Assembly: GCA_003240855.1 (NCBI GenBank)
Contig: QFNN01000017.1
Span: 1-36,498, forward strand
Direction of reading: 5' to 3'
Length of the DNA: 36,498 nucleotides
From: Sphingomonas sanxanigenens
GTDB taxonomy: Bacteria > Pseudomonadota > Alphaproteobacteria > Sphingomonadales > Sphingomonadaceae
The notes under the pieces are model-generated. The model had not been told where the DNA came from and did no database searches. It saw only the letters and a program-made list of their open reading frames with translations. Position 1 is the first letter of the stretch; every line of letters starts with the position of its first letter. The position numbers were made by a program, and so were the translations under genes. Positions 1-8,609 of the stretch are shown here, one piece after another.

Positions 1-305
1 GGCGGGTAGCTGGCATGATAAAGGTCGATGGGCGCGCCGACGACGCGCGTCTCGAAGGCATGGAAGCGCGCAAGATCGTAGATCGCGCCCGCCTGCCCCG
101 AAATGGCGAGCCGCGCCGCCGCCCAGAAGTTGAGGAAATCCTCGCCGAAAGGCTTGCCCGCGCCGTCAGTCAGCCCAAGCTGCGTCTGGCGCGCGAGATA
201 GGCGGCGAGCAGCAGCCCCGCGACGCCGCACCAGACCAATGCGATGCGCCGCAGCCGAGCGGGGTCGATCGACCCGGCGATCGCGAAGGCGCGGGACAGC
301 AGCAT
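1..305 (-). CDS. GT87/DUF2029-type membrane glycosyltransferase, N-terminal part
   Basis: This is the first ~101 residues of a protein that continues beyond the left edge of the window. The start is the ATG at 305-303. The sequence has a cytoplasmic N-terminus, one hydrophobic segment at about residues 28-42, and then an extracytoplasmic part with the pattern DFLNFWAAARLA followed by AIYDLARFHAFE. That pattern is characteristic of GT87 (DUF2029) polyprenyl-phosphate-dependent sugar transferases, in which the Asp near the first membrane segment is thought to be catalytic. The substrate cannot be told. The family call rests on the first 100 residues only; the membrane topology is clear but the C-terminal half is not visible. 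Confidence 0.65.
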   Translation of the reverse strand, partial: MLLSRAFAIAGSIDPARLRRIALVWCGVAGLLLAAYLARQTQLGLTDGAGKPFGEDFLNFWAAARLAISGQAGAIYDLARFHAFETRVVGAPIDLYHASYP

Positions 306-426
306 GGAGCCGCTCTATCCCGCAACGCTGAAGAACGGCTTAAGCGCCGGCCGTCGCGGCCGCAGCCCGACGGCGCTGGAGACCGGCCGCGCGCGGCGAT
401 CCGGTCCATGTCGCGCGCGCGGTTTT

Positions 427-945
427 TCAGATCGGCACGCCGGGCCGGCGCACGATCGCCTTTAACGCGAAGCTGGAATTGATGTGCGCGACATTGGGGA
501 TCCGCGCCAGCTTGGTCACCAGCCCCTGATAATGATCGAGATCGCGCACCACGACGCGGACGAGATAGTCGAAACTGCCCGTCATCATGAAGCAGCTCGT
601 CACTTCGTCGAGCAGCGCGATCTGCTCCTCGAAGGTGCCGAGCGTTTCTTCCGACTGCTTTTCGAGCGTCACCGAGACGAAGGCGCTGAGCGATCCCACC
701 AGCCGCTGTTCGTCGAGCAGCGCAGTGTATCCCTCGATATAGCCCGACGCTTCCAGCCGGCGGACGCGGCGCAGCGTGGGGGTGAGCGAAAGTCCGATCC
801 GGTCGGACAGGTCGCGCCAACTGATCCGCCCATCCCCCACCAGCGTGTGGAGGATCTTCATGTCATAGGCGTCGAGATCGCTGGGCTGCGCGGGCGCGTC
901 GCTGCGCGGGGCCGGTGCGCGGTCGGCAATGGTCCGCACGGTCAA
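427..945 (-). CDS. Lrp/AsnC family transcriptional regulator
   Basis: This 172-residue protein has an N-terminal winged helix (about residues 25-85, with the pattern DMKILHTLVGDGRISWRDLS and then LSLTPTLRRVRRLE). A C-terminal RAM/AsnC ligand-binding and oligomerisation domain follows (about 90-168, with SCFMMTGSFDYLVRV). Lrp/AsnC proteins are octameric DNA-binding regulators that usually sense amino acids. The longest reading frame starts with TTG at 945, overlapping the stop of the upstream DUF3299 gene; a GTG two codons later (939) is an equally plausible start. The overlap implies translational coupling with DUF3299. No ligand or target can be inferred from the sequence. Confidence 0.9.
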   Translation of the reverse strand: MTVRTIADRAPAPRSDAPAQPSDLDAYDMKILHTLVGDGRISWRDLSDRIGLSLTPTLRRVRRLEASGYIEGYTALLDEQRLVGSLSAFVSVTLEKQSEETLGTFEEQIALLDEVTSCFMMTGSFDYLVRVVVRDLDHYQGLVTKLARIPNVAHINSSFALKAIVRRPGVPI

Positions 946-1424
946 AGCACCGACAGGAGCTGTCCGTCCGCCATGCGGTAGAACACTCCCCCCTGCTTGT
1001 CGTCGACCAGGTTGAGCGTGCCGCGCAACACCAGCGGCCGCCCCGTTGTCTCGACCGGCTTGTCCGTCGTCACCTCGATGAAATGGGTCGGGCCAAGCGT
1101 CATGTGGAACAGGCAGTCCGGCGGGGATTGGAACAGGATGAAGCGTTTCTGCGTCGCGCTGCCTTCGTCGAGCGGCATCATGAAGCCCGCGATCGTTATC
1201 GGCTTTCCGCGCAGCTCCGCAACCTCAGACGAGAATTGCGGCTTGAGATGCTCCACCCCCGCCGCATCCTGCCAGGCGACGGCGTTGGACGATGCGAGCA
1301 CATCCCACGACAGCCCCCCTTCGGGCGTCGGCGCGACGGGCGCATCGTCATGCGCATGGGCCACGCCCGCCAGCGCGACAGCGGCGAAAATCGCTACGGC
1401 GCGTGAGCCGAATCTGAACATCAA
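942..1424 (-). CDS. DUF3299-type exported protein
   Basis: This 160-residue protein has a Sec signal peptide (basic start, hydrophobic stretch at about residues 9-20, likely cleavage after the second Ala of AHA). The mature part carries the pattern ITIAGFMMPLD, then a LFQSPPDCLFH stretch, which fits the periplasmic DUF3299 (PF11736) family. Those proteins are often found near ABC transporter or copper-related genes, but no biochemical role is established. The Cys and His residues in PPDCLFH could bind metal, which is inference only. Its stop overlaps the start of the Lrp-like gene, so the two probably form one transcript. Confidence 0.75.
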   Translation of the reverse strand: MMFRFGSRAVAIFAAVALAGVAHAHDDAPVAPTPEGGLSWDVLASSNAVAWQDAAGVEHLKPQFSSEVAELRGKPITIAGFMMPLDEGSATQKRFILFQSPPDCLFHMTLGPTHFIEVTTDKPVETTGRPLVLRGTLNLVDDKQGGVFYRMADGQLLSVL

Positions 1425-1658
1425 CTGTCCCCTTGCTTCCCCGCAATATGGCTAGAACGAGCCGGACTTCTCAATGGAGCCTAGGCTGGCAGAAACGTGC
1501 GCACATGGAAAGATGATAGCTGAGTTTCGCATAAGCGCGACAATAAAATTGGCATGATTGCGCCAATTTTCAATCAAATATGCGGCAAAATTACTCAACC
1601 CCCTTCCGAATGGCGCACCGGCATGGCGCGCCATTGGCCGGACAATATCGGGAATCGA

Positions 1659-4250
1659 TCAGGCCAGACTTTTCGACGCCTGTTCAAACACATCTTTGGA
1701 AAGCCCCGGCGTGGCGACGATGCGTTCCAGTTCGCCCTTCATCAGCGCAGCCCGCGCCGCATCGAAACGGCGCCAGCGGCCGAGCGGCGGCACCATCTTG
1801 GCCGCAGTCTGCGGATTGAGGCGATCGAGCGCGATGATCTGATCGGCAAGGAAGCGATAGCCGCTCCCGTCGGCGGCGTGGAAGGCGCGCTGGTTGACGG
1901 TGAAAGCGCCGATCAGCGCGCGCGCGCGATTGGGATTGGCGAGCGTGAAATCAGGATGCTTCGCCAGCGCCGCGACCAGCTCCGCCGCGTCGGGCCGCGT
2001 CGCCAGCGCCTGCGTGGTGAACCATTTATCAAGCACCAGATCGTTGCCCCGCCAGCGTTCGTAGAACTCGGCCAGAGCCTGCTCGCGCGCCTCGCCGCTG
2101 GTGTTGGCGAGCAACTGCAGCGCCGCCAGCCGATCGGTCATATTGTCGGCGTCGCGATACTGGTTGGCGGCGGCGGCGACCGGTTCTGCATCATGCTCGG
2201 CAAGCAGATAGCCCAGCGCGACATTCTTGAGGCGGCGGCGACCCTTGGCCGCAGGGTTGAGCTGGTAGCCATTGTCGCGATTGCCGGCCCACAGACCGCG
2301 CCAGCGCTCGCGCCCCACGCCGTGCAATATGGCCAGGCGCAGCGCATCGCGCGCCGCGCCGATCGCATCGGGATCGACCTGGCCTAGCTGATCGCCGATG
2401 AAGGATTCGCTCGGCAGCAGCAGCGCCTCCCCGACGAAGGCGGGATCGAGCGCCGGATCGTCGATCGTCGCGCGAACCGCCTCGATCACCGGGGTCGGAT
2501 CGGCATCACCGCCCGTCACCGCCGCGATCAGCCGATCGAGCATCAGTTGCTGCATCGCCTCGTAACGCGCGAAGGGATCGTCGTCATGCGCCGACAGGAA
2601 GGCGAGATCGGCCGCCGAACGGTCGGTCTCGAGCACGATCGGGGCCGAAAAGCCCCGGTTGATCGACAGGATCGGACGTTCGCCTATGCCCTCGAACACA
2701 ATCTCCGCACTCGCATCCTCGAGCACGATCAGCCGTTCCTCGCCGATCTGCGCGCCGCTCGCCTCGCCGAACAGCGCGACGCGCAGCGGCAGCGGCTGGG
2801 GCAGCTTCTCCGCCTGCCCTGGCGTCGACGGCACCGTCTGCGACAGCGACAGCACGGCGCGGCCGGTGGCCGGCGCATGAGTCAGCGACGCCTTGACGCG
2901 CGGCGTGCCCGCCTGCGCATACCAGCGGCGGAAGCGCGTCAGGTCGATCCCGCCGCCATCCTCGATCGCCTTGACGAAATCCTCGCAGGTCGCCGCCTCG
3001 CCGTCATGCCGGTCGAAATAGAGATCGGTGCCGGCGCGGAAACGCTCCTTGCCCAGCATCGTCGCCATCATGCGGATCAGCTCGGCGCCCTTGTTATAGA
3101 CGGTCGCCGTGTAGAAGTTGGAAATCTCCATATAGCTTTCGGGACGCACCGGATGCGCGAGCGGCCCCGAATCCTCCGGGAACTGCGCGGCGCGAAGCAG
3201 GCGGACATCCTCGATCCGCTTGACCGCGCGCGATCCCTGATCTGCGCTGAACTCCTGGTCGCGAAAAACGGTGAAGCCTTCCTTCAGCGAAAGCTGGAAC
3301 CAGTCGCGGCAGGTGACGCGATTGCCTGACCAGTTATGGAAATATTCATGCGCGACCACGCCGGCCACCGCATCGAAATCCATATCGGTCGCGGTTTCGG
3401 GATCGGCCAGAATATAGCGCGAATTGAAGATGTTGAGGCCTTTGTTTTCCATCGCGCCGAAATTGAAGTCGGCCACCGCCACGATGTTGAACACATCCAG
3501 ATCATATTCGCGGCCATAGACGCGCTCGTCCCACGCCATCGCCGCCTTCAGCGCTTCCATGGCATGGCCGGTGCGCGGCAGATCGCCCGCCTTCACCCAG
3601 ATGCCGAGATTGACCTTGCGCCCGCTCATCGTCGTGAAGCTGTCGGCATTGACCGCCAGATCGCCCGCGACGAGCGCGAAGAGATAGCAGGGCTTGGGGA
3701 AGGGATCGCGCCATTCGGCCCAGTGACGACCGCCCGCCAGATCGCCGCCGCCGACATGATCGCCATTGGCGAGCAGCACGGGAAAGCGCGCTTTGTCCGC
3801 GCTCATCCGCACCCGGTAGCGCGACAGCACGTCGGGCCGATCGGGGAAGAAAGTGATGCGGCGGAAACCCTCGGCCTCGCACTGGGTGCAGAGCAGCCCG
3901 CCCGAGGCGTAAAGCCCCATCAACTGAGTGTTGGTCTCCGGCGAAATCTCGACTTCGGTCTCGACCTGATGCGCCGCGCCCGTGAGCGGGATGACAAGCT
4001 GGCTGCCTTCCATCCGCCAGGCGGCGGGCTGGCCGTCGACGCGGACCGCAATGGGCATCTGCCCGCCGCCGTCGAGGCGCAGCGGCCCCTCCCCCGCGTT
4101 GCGCTCGACCGCCAGCGTCGCGCGCACATGCGTGCAGGCCGGATCGAGATCGAAATCGAGCGCGATATCCGGAACGCGCCATTCGGGCGGCTGATAATCC
4201 TCGCGACGGACGACATGCGGGGCGGCGGAACCGTTCTGGGCGTCAAGCAT
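1659..4250 (-). CDS. pepN: Aminopeptidase N (M1 family)
   Basis: This 863-residue cytoplasmic zinc aminopeptidase removes N-terminal residues from peptides late in protein turnover. The substrate-binding GAMENKG motif is at residues 264-270. The zinc site is HEYFH at 301-305, with the third ligand Glu324 (HExxH-x18-E), so all catalytic residues are present. After the catalytic core come the Ig-like domain and the alpha-helical DUF3458 C-terminal domain of the gammaproteobacterial/alphaproteobacterial PepN type. The length matches the usual ~860-880 residues. It is preceded on its coding strand by a REP-like inverted pair and the arsC-like gene, and followed by a 234-base gap with no gene. Confidence 0.97.
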   Translation of the reverse strand: MLDAQNGSAAPHVVRREDYQPPEWRVPDIALDFDLDPACTHVRATLAVERNAGEGPLRLDGGGQMPIAVRVDGQPAAWRMEGSQLVIPLTGAAHQVETEVEISPETNTQLMGLYASGGLLCTQCEAEGFRRITFFPDRPDVLSRYRVRMSADKARFPVLLANGDHVGGGDLAGGRHWAEWRDPFPKPCYLFALVAGDLAVNADSFTTMSGRKVNLGIWVKAGDLPRTGHAMEALKAAMAWDERVYGREYDLDVFNIVAVADFNFGAMENKGLNIFNSRYILADPETATDMDFDAVAGVVAHEYFHNWSGNRVTCRDWFQLSLKEGFTVFRDQEFSADQGSRAVKRIEDVRLLRAAQFPEDSGPLAHPVRPESYMEISNFYTATVYNKGAELIRMMATMLGKERFRAGTDLYFDRHDGEAATCEDFVKAIEDGGGIDLTRFRRWYAQAGTPRVKASLTHAPATGRAVLSLSQTVPSTPGQAEKLPQPLPLRVALFGEASGAQIGEERLIVLEDASAEIVFEGIGERPILSINRGFSAPIVLETDRSAADLAFLSAHDDDPFARYEAMQQLMLDRLIAAVTGGDADPTPVIEAVRATIDDPALDPAFVGEALLLPSESFIGDQLGQVDPDAIGAARDALRLAILHGVGRERWRGLWAGNRDNGYQLNPAAKGRRRLKNVALGYLLAEHDAEPVAAAANQYRDADNMTDRLAALQLLANTSGEAREQALAEFYERWRGNDLVLDKWFTTQALATRPDAAELVAALAKHPDFTLANPNRARALIGAFTVNQRAFHAADGSGYRFLADQIIALDRLNPQTAAKMVPPLGRWRRFDAARAALMKGELERIVATPGLSKDVFEQASKSLA

Positions 4251-4343
4251 CCATCCGGCTTACGACGCCCACCCGCGCCTGACCAGCCCGGATGGGGGCG
4301 GCGGCCCATGCCGGTCGCGCCACCGCCCCGGCCCGACGCCCCT

Positions 4344-4427
4344 CCCCGTCATTACGAGCGCAGCGAAGCAATCCAGTCCGGCGCCCGACATCCACTGGAT
4401 TGCTTCGCTGCGCTCGCAATGACGGGG
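4344..4427. repeat. REP-like inverted repeat pair (BIME-like)
   Basis: Two 34-base arms (4344-4377 and 4394-4427) are reverse complements with one mismatch, separated by 16 bases. The core of each arm contains GAGCGCAGCGAAGCAATCCA. The right arm ends one base before the stop of the arsC-like gene. Dispersed elements of this kind are common between genes in sphingomonad genomes. A transcript in either direction would fold into a very stable hairpin, so it may end arsC-like transcription or shield mRNA ends. Confidence 0.85.
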
Positions 4428-4428
4428 A

Positions 4429-4779
4429 TTATCGGCCGAACGCCTCGGCATAGAGATCGGGCTTGAAGCCCAGCAACCTGCGGTCGCCCAGATCGAGCAG
4501 CGGCCGCTTGATCATCGAAGGCTGCGCGACCATCAGCGCGATCGCCCTGGTCTCGTCCAGCCCTTCGCGATCCGCCTCGGGCAGCTTGCGGAAGGTCGTC
4601 CCCGCGCGGTTCAGCAGCTTGTCCCACCCCAGCTCGGCCGACCAGCGCGCAAGCGTCTCGGCATCGATCCCTTCCGCCTTGTAGTCGTGGAAGGCGTAAG
4701 CGACGCCATGCGCCTCAAGCCAGCTCCGCGCCTTCTTGATCGTGTCGCAGTTAACTATACCAAACATGGTTACCGTCAT
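4429..4779 (-). CDS. ArsC/Spx-family reductase (YffB-like)
   Basis: This 116-residue thioredoxin-fold protein starts with MFGIVNCDTIKKARSW. The single redox Cys (Cys11) is followed by the CxxxxK pattern, and the SMIKRPLLDLG segment with the conserved Arg is at about residues 89-99. This arrangement fits the YffB subgroup of the ArsC family. Those members have the fold but are better regarded as thiol-dependent reductases of unknown substrate than as proven arsenate reductases. There is no ars operon around it. The stop codon abuts the REP-like pair. Confidence 0.85.
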   Translation of the reverse strand: MTVTMFGIVNCDTIKKARSWLEAHGVAYAFHDYKAEGIDAETLARWSAELGWDKLLNRAGTTFRKLPEADREGLDETRAIALMVAQPSMIKRPLLDLGDRRLLGFKPDLYAEAFGR

Positions 4780-4817
4780 TCGAACCTCTAATTGTTACCT
4801 TGGAGCCATCGGCGCGG

Positions 4818-5225
4818 TCATTCTGGACCGTAGATATCGAGGTCAATCTGCAACCCTCGTTCCGCCAGCCTCAGAACCGTGCTTGCCTGCAACGTCAGTC
4901 CCTCATTACCTTCAGTAAGAAAGAGGCCGCAAAACACCCTGCCCCGATAGCGGCTCGCGAGCGTTCGCCATGCAGAAAAGTCATCTGCCATTCGATCCAG
5001 CAGCTCGTTAATCTGGCCGTCGAGATCACCCGGCGCCCGACGCTCTGCGATGAGCCGCCAAGAACCAATGGACGCCGTTTTCTCCGCGCCTCCTGAGGTC
5101 TGCCAAGTGCCTCCCTTCGAAACTCCTACGGTCGGCTCTGTGCCTAACAACCTAGTTAGCTCTGCCGGTTCAAGCTCATCACCGTAAAATCCGATCGACG
5201 CAGCAGATTTGCTCAAAATGCCCAT
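4818..5225 (-). CDS. DUF4279-domain protein
   Basis: This 135-residue cytoplasmic protein has the start SIGFYGDELEPAELTRLLG and then GTEPTVGVSKGG, the pattern of DUF4279 (small proteins of unknown function often seen near toxin-immunity or accessory genes). A GTWQTSG stretch and a C-terminal beta-rich part follow. It uses more A/T-rich codons than pepN, and the 128 bases upstream are also less GC-rich, so it may have been acquired. There is no signal peptide. The family call is by recalled pattern; the function is unknown. Confidence 0.65.
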   Translation of the reverse strand: MGILSKSAASIGFYGDELEPAELTRLLGTEPTVGVSKGGTWQTSGGAEKTASIGSWRLIAERRAPGDLDGQINELLDRMADDFSAWRTLASRYRGRVFCGLFLTEGNEGLTLQASTVLRLAERGLQIDLDIYGPE

Positions 5226-5353
5226 CGTAACAACCTAACAGACGGAGCAGTCAACGACAGAAATCCGTCGGATTACAACGGCTGGCTCTCGCCGAGCATC
5301 TGCGCGCATTGAAAATAATTGCTCGCAATTCTTGATGCCGTACATGGTGATCA

Positions 5354-5767
5354 TCACGTACCCTCGCCCGCCATGCCGAGGATCGTCGCCCATTCGTCGT
5401 CGGCGATCGGGGTGACGGAGAGGCGGAACTGGCGGAACATCGCCATGCCCTCAAGCTTCGGCTCCGCCTTCATCGCGGCGAGCGTGACGGGGTGGGCGAC
5501 CTTGCGCACCGGGGCTACCGAAACTGCGGGGAAGCGGCCCTTGGGGTCGGTCGGGTCGATATAATGTTCCTTGACGATTCTGGCGATCCCAACGACCGCC
5601 AGACCCTCGTTGGAATGATAGAAGAAAATCTCCTCGCCCAGCTTCATGCTGCGCAGATAGATCGCCGCCTGATTGTTGCGGACGCCGTCCCACGTCGTCT
5701 CGCCGTCGCGGATCAGATCGTCGAAGCTGTATTTGAACGGCTCCGACTTCACTAGCCAATGCGCCAT
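5354..5767 (-). CDS. EVE-domain protein
   Basis: This 137-residue protein consists of one EVE domain (PUA-like fold). It opens with HWLVKSEPFKYSFDDL, followed by the diagnostic WDGVRNNQAAIYLRSM and a FYHSNEG segment. EVE domains are thought to recognise modified bases in DNA or RNA, and related YTH/ASCH proteins do so experimentally. Bacterial stand-alone EVE proteins have no confirmed physiological role. It lies 11 bases after the stop-strand neighbour aldo/keto reductase in the same direction, so the two could be cotranscribed. Confidence 0.93.
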   Translation of the reverse strand: MAHWLVKSEPFKYSFDDLIRDGETTWDGVRNNQAAIYLRSMKLGEEIFFYHSNEGLAVVGIARIVKEHYIDPTDPKGRFPAVSVAPVRKVAHPVTLAAMKAEPKLEGMAMFRQFRLSVTPIADDEWATILGMAGEGT

Positions 5768-5778
5768 CGCCCTGCCCC

Positions 5779-6609
5779 TCAGAACGCGGCGGTGAGCGGA
5801 TCGGGGCCGATGCGGTTGCCCGCGCCGTCGAGCGCGTCGATCGCCGCCAGGTCCTCCGCATCGAGCGCAAAGCCGAACACGTCGAAATTCTCGACGATGC
5901 GAGACGGCGTGACCGATTTGGGGATAACGATCAGCCCCTGATCGATGTGCCAGCGGATGATCGTCTGCGCCGGCGTGCGGCCATGCTTCGCCGCGATCCG
6001 CGCGATGACCGGATCGGCGAGCAGCTTGCCCTGCCCCAGCGGGCTCCAGCTCTCGGTGCGGATGCCAAGATCGTCGTGGAGCGAGCGCAGGGCGCGCTGC
6101 TGGAAATCGGGGTGAAGCTCGATCTGGTTGAGCGCCGGGGTCACGCCCGTCGCGTCGATGATGCGATCGAGATGCTCGGCCGCGAAGTTGGAAACGCCGA
6201 TCGCGCCGACCCGGCCTTCCTCCTTCAGGCGCACCAGCGCCTTCCAGCTATCGACATAAAGGCCACGATGCGGCGACGGCCAGTGGATCAGATAGAGGTC
6301 GATCTTGTCGATCCCCAGCCGGCCCAGGCTCTCGTCGCAGGCCTTCAGCGCCGAATCATAGCCCTGATCGTCGTTCCACAATTTGGTCGTGACATGGATT
6401 TCATCGCGCGCGACGCCCGAAGCGCGCAGGCCTTCGCCTACGCCCTGTTCGTTCCGGTAGATGGCGGCGGTGTCGACATGGCGATAACCCGCCTCGATCG
6501 CCGCGCTCACGACGGCGACCGCGACGTCGTCGGGCGTCTGCCAGACGCCAAGGCCGATCTGCGGGATGGTGGAGCCGTCGACGAGGGAAATAAGGGGCTG
6601 GCCAGTCAT
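5779..6609 (-). CDS. Aldo/keto reductase
   Basis: This ~276-residue NADPH-dependent (beta/alpha)8 oxidoreductase has the full catalytic tetrad: Asp46, Tyr51 (HVDTAAIYRNE), Lys76 (TTKLW) and His109 (LYLIHWP). The C-terminal IPKSVTPSRIVEN segment binds the cofactor phosphate. It resembles the 2,5-diketo-gluconate reductase/methylglyoxal reductase group; the substrate is not determinable. An upstream in-frame ATG at 6660 would add 17 residues, including Cys-His-Cys and a Pro/Lys-rich run, that do not fit the fold. I therefore place the start at 6609. That extension would also overlap the HxlR gene by 41 bases. Confidence 0.93.
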   Translation of the reverse strand: MTGQPLISLVDGSTIPQIGLGVWQTPDDVAVAVVSAAIEAGYRHVDTAAIYRNEQGVGEGLRASGVARDEIHVTTKLWNDDQGYDSALKACDESLGRLGIDKIDLYLIHWPSPHRGLYVDSWKALVRLKEEGRVGAIGVSNFAAEHLDRIIDATGVTPALNQIELHPDFQQRALRSLHDDLGIRTESWSPLGQGKLLADPVIARIAAKHGRTPAQTIIRWHIDQGLIVIPKSVTPSRIVENFDVFGFALDAEDLAAIDALDGAGNRIGPDPLTAAF

Positions 6610-6619
6610 GCCCCGCTTC

Positions 6620-7054
6620 TTAGGCGGCGGCGTGTTGCAGTGGCAAGGTGGCGTCGCCATCCGCCGCGTTTCGCGCCCGCGCGGCCAGCACCGCGGCGAA
6701 ATTGGCCTCCGCCCATTCTACCAGCCCAAGCAGCGGCGCGGCGAAGCTCTCGCCGAGCGGGGTCAGCGAATAGGTGACGCTGGGCGGCGCCGTCGGCTGG
6801 ACGTCACGGTGGACGAGCCCGTCGGTCTCCAGCCGGCGCAACGTCTGCGTCAGCATCCGTTTGGATATGTCGGGCACCGCGCGCGCCAGCGCGCTGAAGC
6901 GCCGCGGCCCGCCAGCCAGCGCTGCGATCAACAGCATCGACCAGCGATCGCCAATCTGGTCGAGCAGGTTGCGGACAGGGCATTTCCTCTCGTCGAGCCC
7001 GGCCGCAAGCCAGTTCTCGAACTTGGCGCCAAGCGTTGCGTGCGGTGCGGACAT
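6620..7054 (-). CDS. HxlR-family transcriptional regulator (QorR/YtfH-like)
   Basis: This 144-residue winged-helix protein has the HxlR signature CPVRNLLDQIGDRWSMLLI at about residues 25-43 and GPRRFSALARAVPDISKRML at 49-68. The conserved N-terminal Cys (Cys25) is the redox-sensing residue in QorR of Corynebacterium. It is divergent from a QorB-like NAD(P)H-binding protein, the same arrangement as E. coli ytfH-ytfG. Together with the Cys, this suggests a redox- or quinone-responsive repressor of that neighbour. The target and signal are inference from synteny. Confidence 0.9.
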   Translation of the reverse strand: MSAPHATLGAKFENWLAAGLDERKCPVRNLLDQIGDRWSMLLIAALAGGPRRFSALARAVPDISKRMLTQTLRRLETDGLVHRDVQPTAPPSVTYSLTPLGESFAAPLLGLVEWAEANFAAVLAARARNAADGDATLPLQHAAA

Positions 7055-7110
7055 GGTATCTCCGGGGTAACCAGGTGACGGGAAAGTGCCGTCTTTCGCG
7101 GCCGCATATC

Positions 7111-7145
7111 GGTCTCTATCCTATACCTTATCAACATTCGAGACC
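7111..7145. promoter_or_regulatory. Candidate HxlR operator in the divergent hxlR/qorB-like promoter region
   Basis: In the 102-base divergent intergenic region, GGTCTC (7111-7116) and GAGACC (7140-7145) form inverted arms 23 bases apart. Flanking TATC/GATA extend the symmetry with a one-base offset. It ends 11 bases before the ATG of the qorB-like gene, so a bound repressor could block its transcription. No experiment is implied; the position and symmetry are what is seen. Confidence 0.4.
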
Positions 7146-7156
7146 GGATAAAGACC

Positions 7157-8026
7157 ATGACCACCACCCCTCGCTTCTTCGTCACCGCCGCCGCCGGCCA
7201 GCTCGGCCGCCTTGCTGTCGCGGCGCTTGCGCAGCGCGTCGGCCCGGCCGGCGTAGCCGCTGTCGTCCGCGATCCGGCGCGCGCAGCCGGGCTGTTTCCC
7301 GAGGGCGTCGCCATCCGCGCAGGCGACTATGATCGGCCCGAGACGCTAGACGCCGCATTCGCCGGCGCCGAGCGCGTCCTGCTCATCTCGTCCAACGCCG
7401 TCGGCGCGCGCGTGCCCCAGCATCGCAACGCGATCGACGCGGCGAAGCGCGCCGGCGTGGCGCGCATCGCCTATACCAGCGTGCTTCACGCCGACACGTC
7501 CGCGCTCGGTCTGGCCGAGGACCATCGCCAGACTGAGGCGCTGATCGTCGGGAGCGGCCTGCCGCACTCGCTGCTGCGCAACGGCTGGTATAGCGAGAAT
7601 TACACGGCGGCGATCCCCGCCGCGCTGGCGCATGGCGCGCTGATCGGCGGCGCGGGCGACGGGCTGATCTCCAGCGCCGCGCGGATCGATTATGCCGAAG
7701 CGGCGGCGATCGCGTTGATCGGGGACAACGCCCCGCGCGTCATCCACGAACTGGCTGGCGACGCCGCCTATACGCTCGCCGATTTCGCCGCCGAACTGTC
7801 GAAGCAGGCCGGCCGGGACATTCCCTATGCCAACCTGCCCGAGGCCGAGTATCGCGCCGCGCTTATCGGCGCCGGGCTTCCCGAACCGATCGCCGGCCTG
7901 CTCGCCAATTCGGACGCGGCGGCGGCGAAGGGCGCGTTGTTCGACGATGGCGGCGAACTGGGACGGCTGATCGGGCGGCCGACGACGCCGCTCGCCGCGA
8001 GCATCGCCGAAGCGCTCAAGGTCTGA
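7157..8026 (+). CDS. NmrA/SDR-type NAD(P)H:quinone oxidoreductase-like protein (QorB-like)
   Basis: This 289-residue Rossmann-fold protein opens with FFVTAAAGQLGRLAVAAL, a GxxGxxG dinucleotide site at about residues 12-17. The RNGWYSENY segment (about 135-143) is typical of the atypical-SDR group that includes E. coli QorB (YtfG), which reduces quinones with NADPH. The Ser/Tyr/Lys triad of classical SDRs is not needed in this group. The divergent HxlR regulator strengthens the QorB assignment. It is the last clearly chromosomal gene before the accessory region. Confidence 0.85.
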   Translation: MTTTPRFFVTAAAGQLGRLAVAALAQRVGPAGVAAVVRDPARAAGLFPEGVAIRAGDYDRPETLDAAFAGAERVLLISSNAVGARVPQHRNAIDAAKRAGVARIAYTSVLHADTSALGLAEDHRQTEALIVGSGLPHSLLRNGWYSENYTAAIPAALAHGALIGGAGDGLISSAARIDYAEAAAIALIGDNAPRVIHELAGDAAYTLADFAAELSKQAGRDIPYANLPEAEYRAALIGAGLPEPIAGLLANSDAAAAKGALFDDGGELGRLIGRPTTPLAASIAEALKV

Positions 8027-8609
8027 GGCCGGCCGGGCGCCCCGTCGTCACGCCCCCCCGCCGCCGACAGAGGCGGTTCGGAAATCGCGATGGGCCGCAA
8101 CCGTCGGCATCCTTTAGCATCCGACTCACCAGTCCATTCCTTGGGCGCCTGGAATGAGGGTTGTCGCCTGTCCCCGGACAGGCGGCAACCCTCACTCCCA
8201 CTCAATTATCGGCTGAATGGCCTATCTAATTGAAGAACAAAGCAAAAAAATTTTTTCAAGAATGATTATACCGTCACCCTTACCGTCGAAAAGCTACCGC
8301 TTATGAAAACATTGGCTTTTTTCGGCTCATTGGCATGGGAAAGACTTCGCCATCTATCGCCGGTGACGAAGCCGATGCCATTTGAGCAGTACGAATGGCG
8401 AACATGCTCGCAACAACTTTATCGTATCGATTCATGAGCCGGTTTGCCATCCTCGTAGAAGGATTCCTTCTTAAGCGCTCTTGGCCCCCAAGCACGTCAA
8501 ACCGCCGCTTCGATCTACCATTTCAACCCGCCGTTAAGCCGGCCCAACAGCAGCATCGTTTCAAATCTCCATATCTGACCGATATTGATCGATTGTCGTT
8601 CATATTTGA
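8027..8609. other. 583-base gene-poor region, locally AT-rich
   Basis: No convincing gene is seen between the qorB-like stop and the hipA stop. After a long hairpin at 8151-8198 the sequence becomes much more A/T-rich from about 8210 to 8300 (including runs of A and T), and stays mixed to 8610. Short reading frames occur on both strands but lack a good start and clear homology. The composition change makes this a candidate edge between the chromosome and the accessory block, but no tRNA gene, direct-repeat attachment site or integrase is visible. Confidence 0.6.
8151..8198 (+). terminator. Long hairpin downstream of the qorB-like gene
   Basis: A near-perfect inverted repeat runs from 8155 to 8194. 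The 19-base arm TGAGGGTTGTCGCCTGTCC pairs with its complement with one G-T wobble across a 2-base centre. The symmetry extends imperfectly to 8151-8198. There is no immediate T-run, so it is either a factor-dependent/processing hairpin or a REP-like palindrome. It could end transcription from qorB-like and insulate it from the minus-strand hipBA operon. Confidence 0.5.

Noticed and set aside
1452..1634. 60-codon minus-strand reading frame in the gap between DUF3299 and pepN
   Set aside because: It has no family pattern or ribosome-binding site, and its residues look like random translation of the gap. I left it out.
8301..8495. Minus-strand frame with NRLMNRYDKVVASMF, faintly like the C-terminus of IS5-type transposases (RYDK)
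   Set aside because: The match is a few residues only, with no inverted ends, no start and no upstream transposase. Too weak to call a mobile element.
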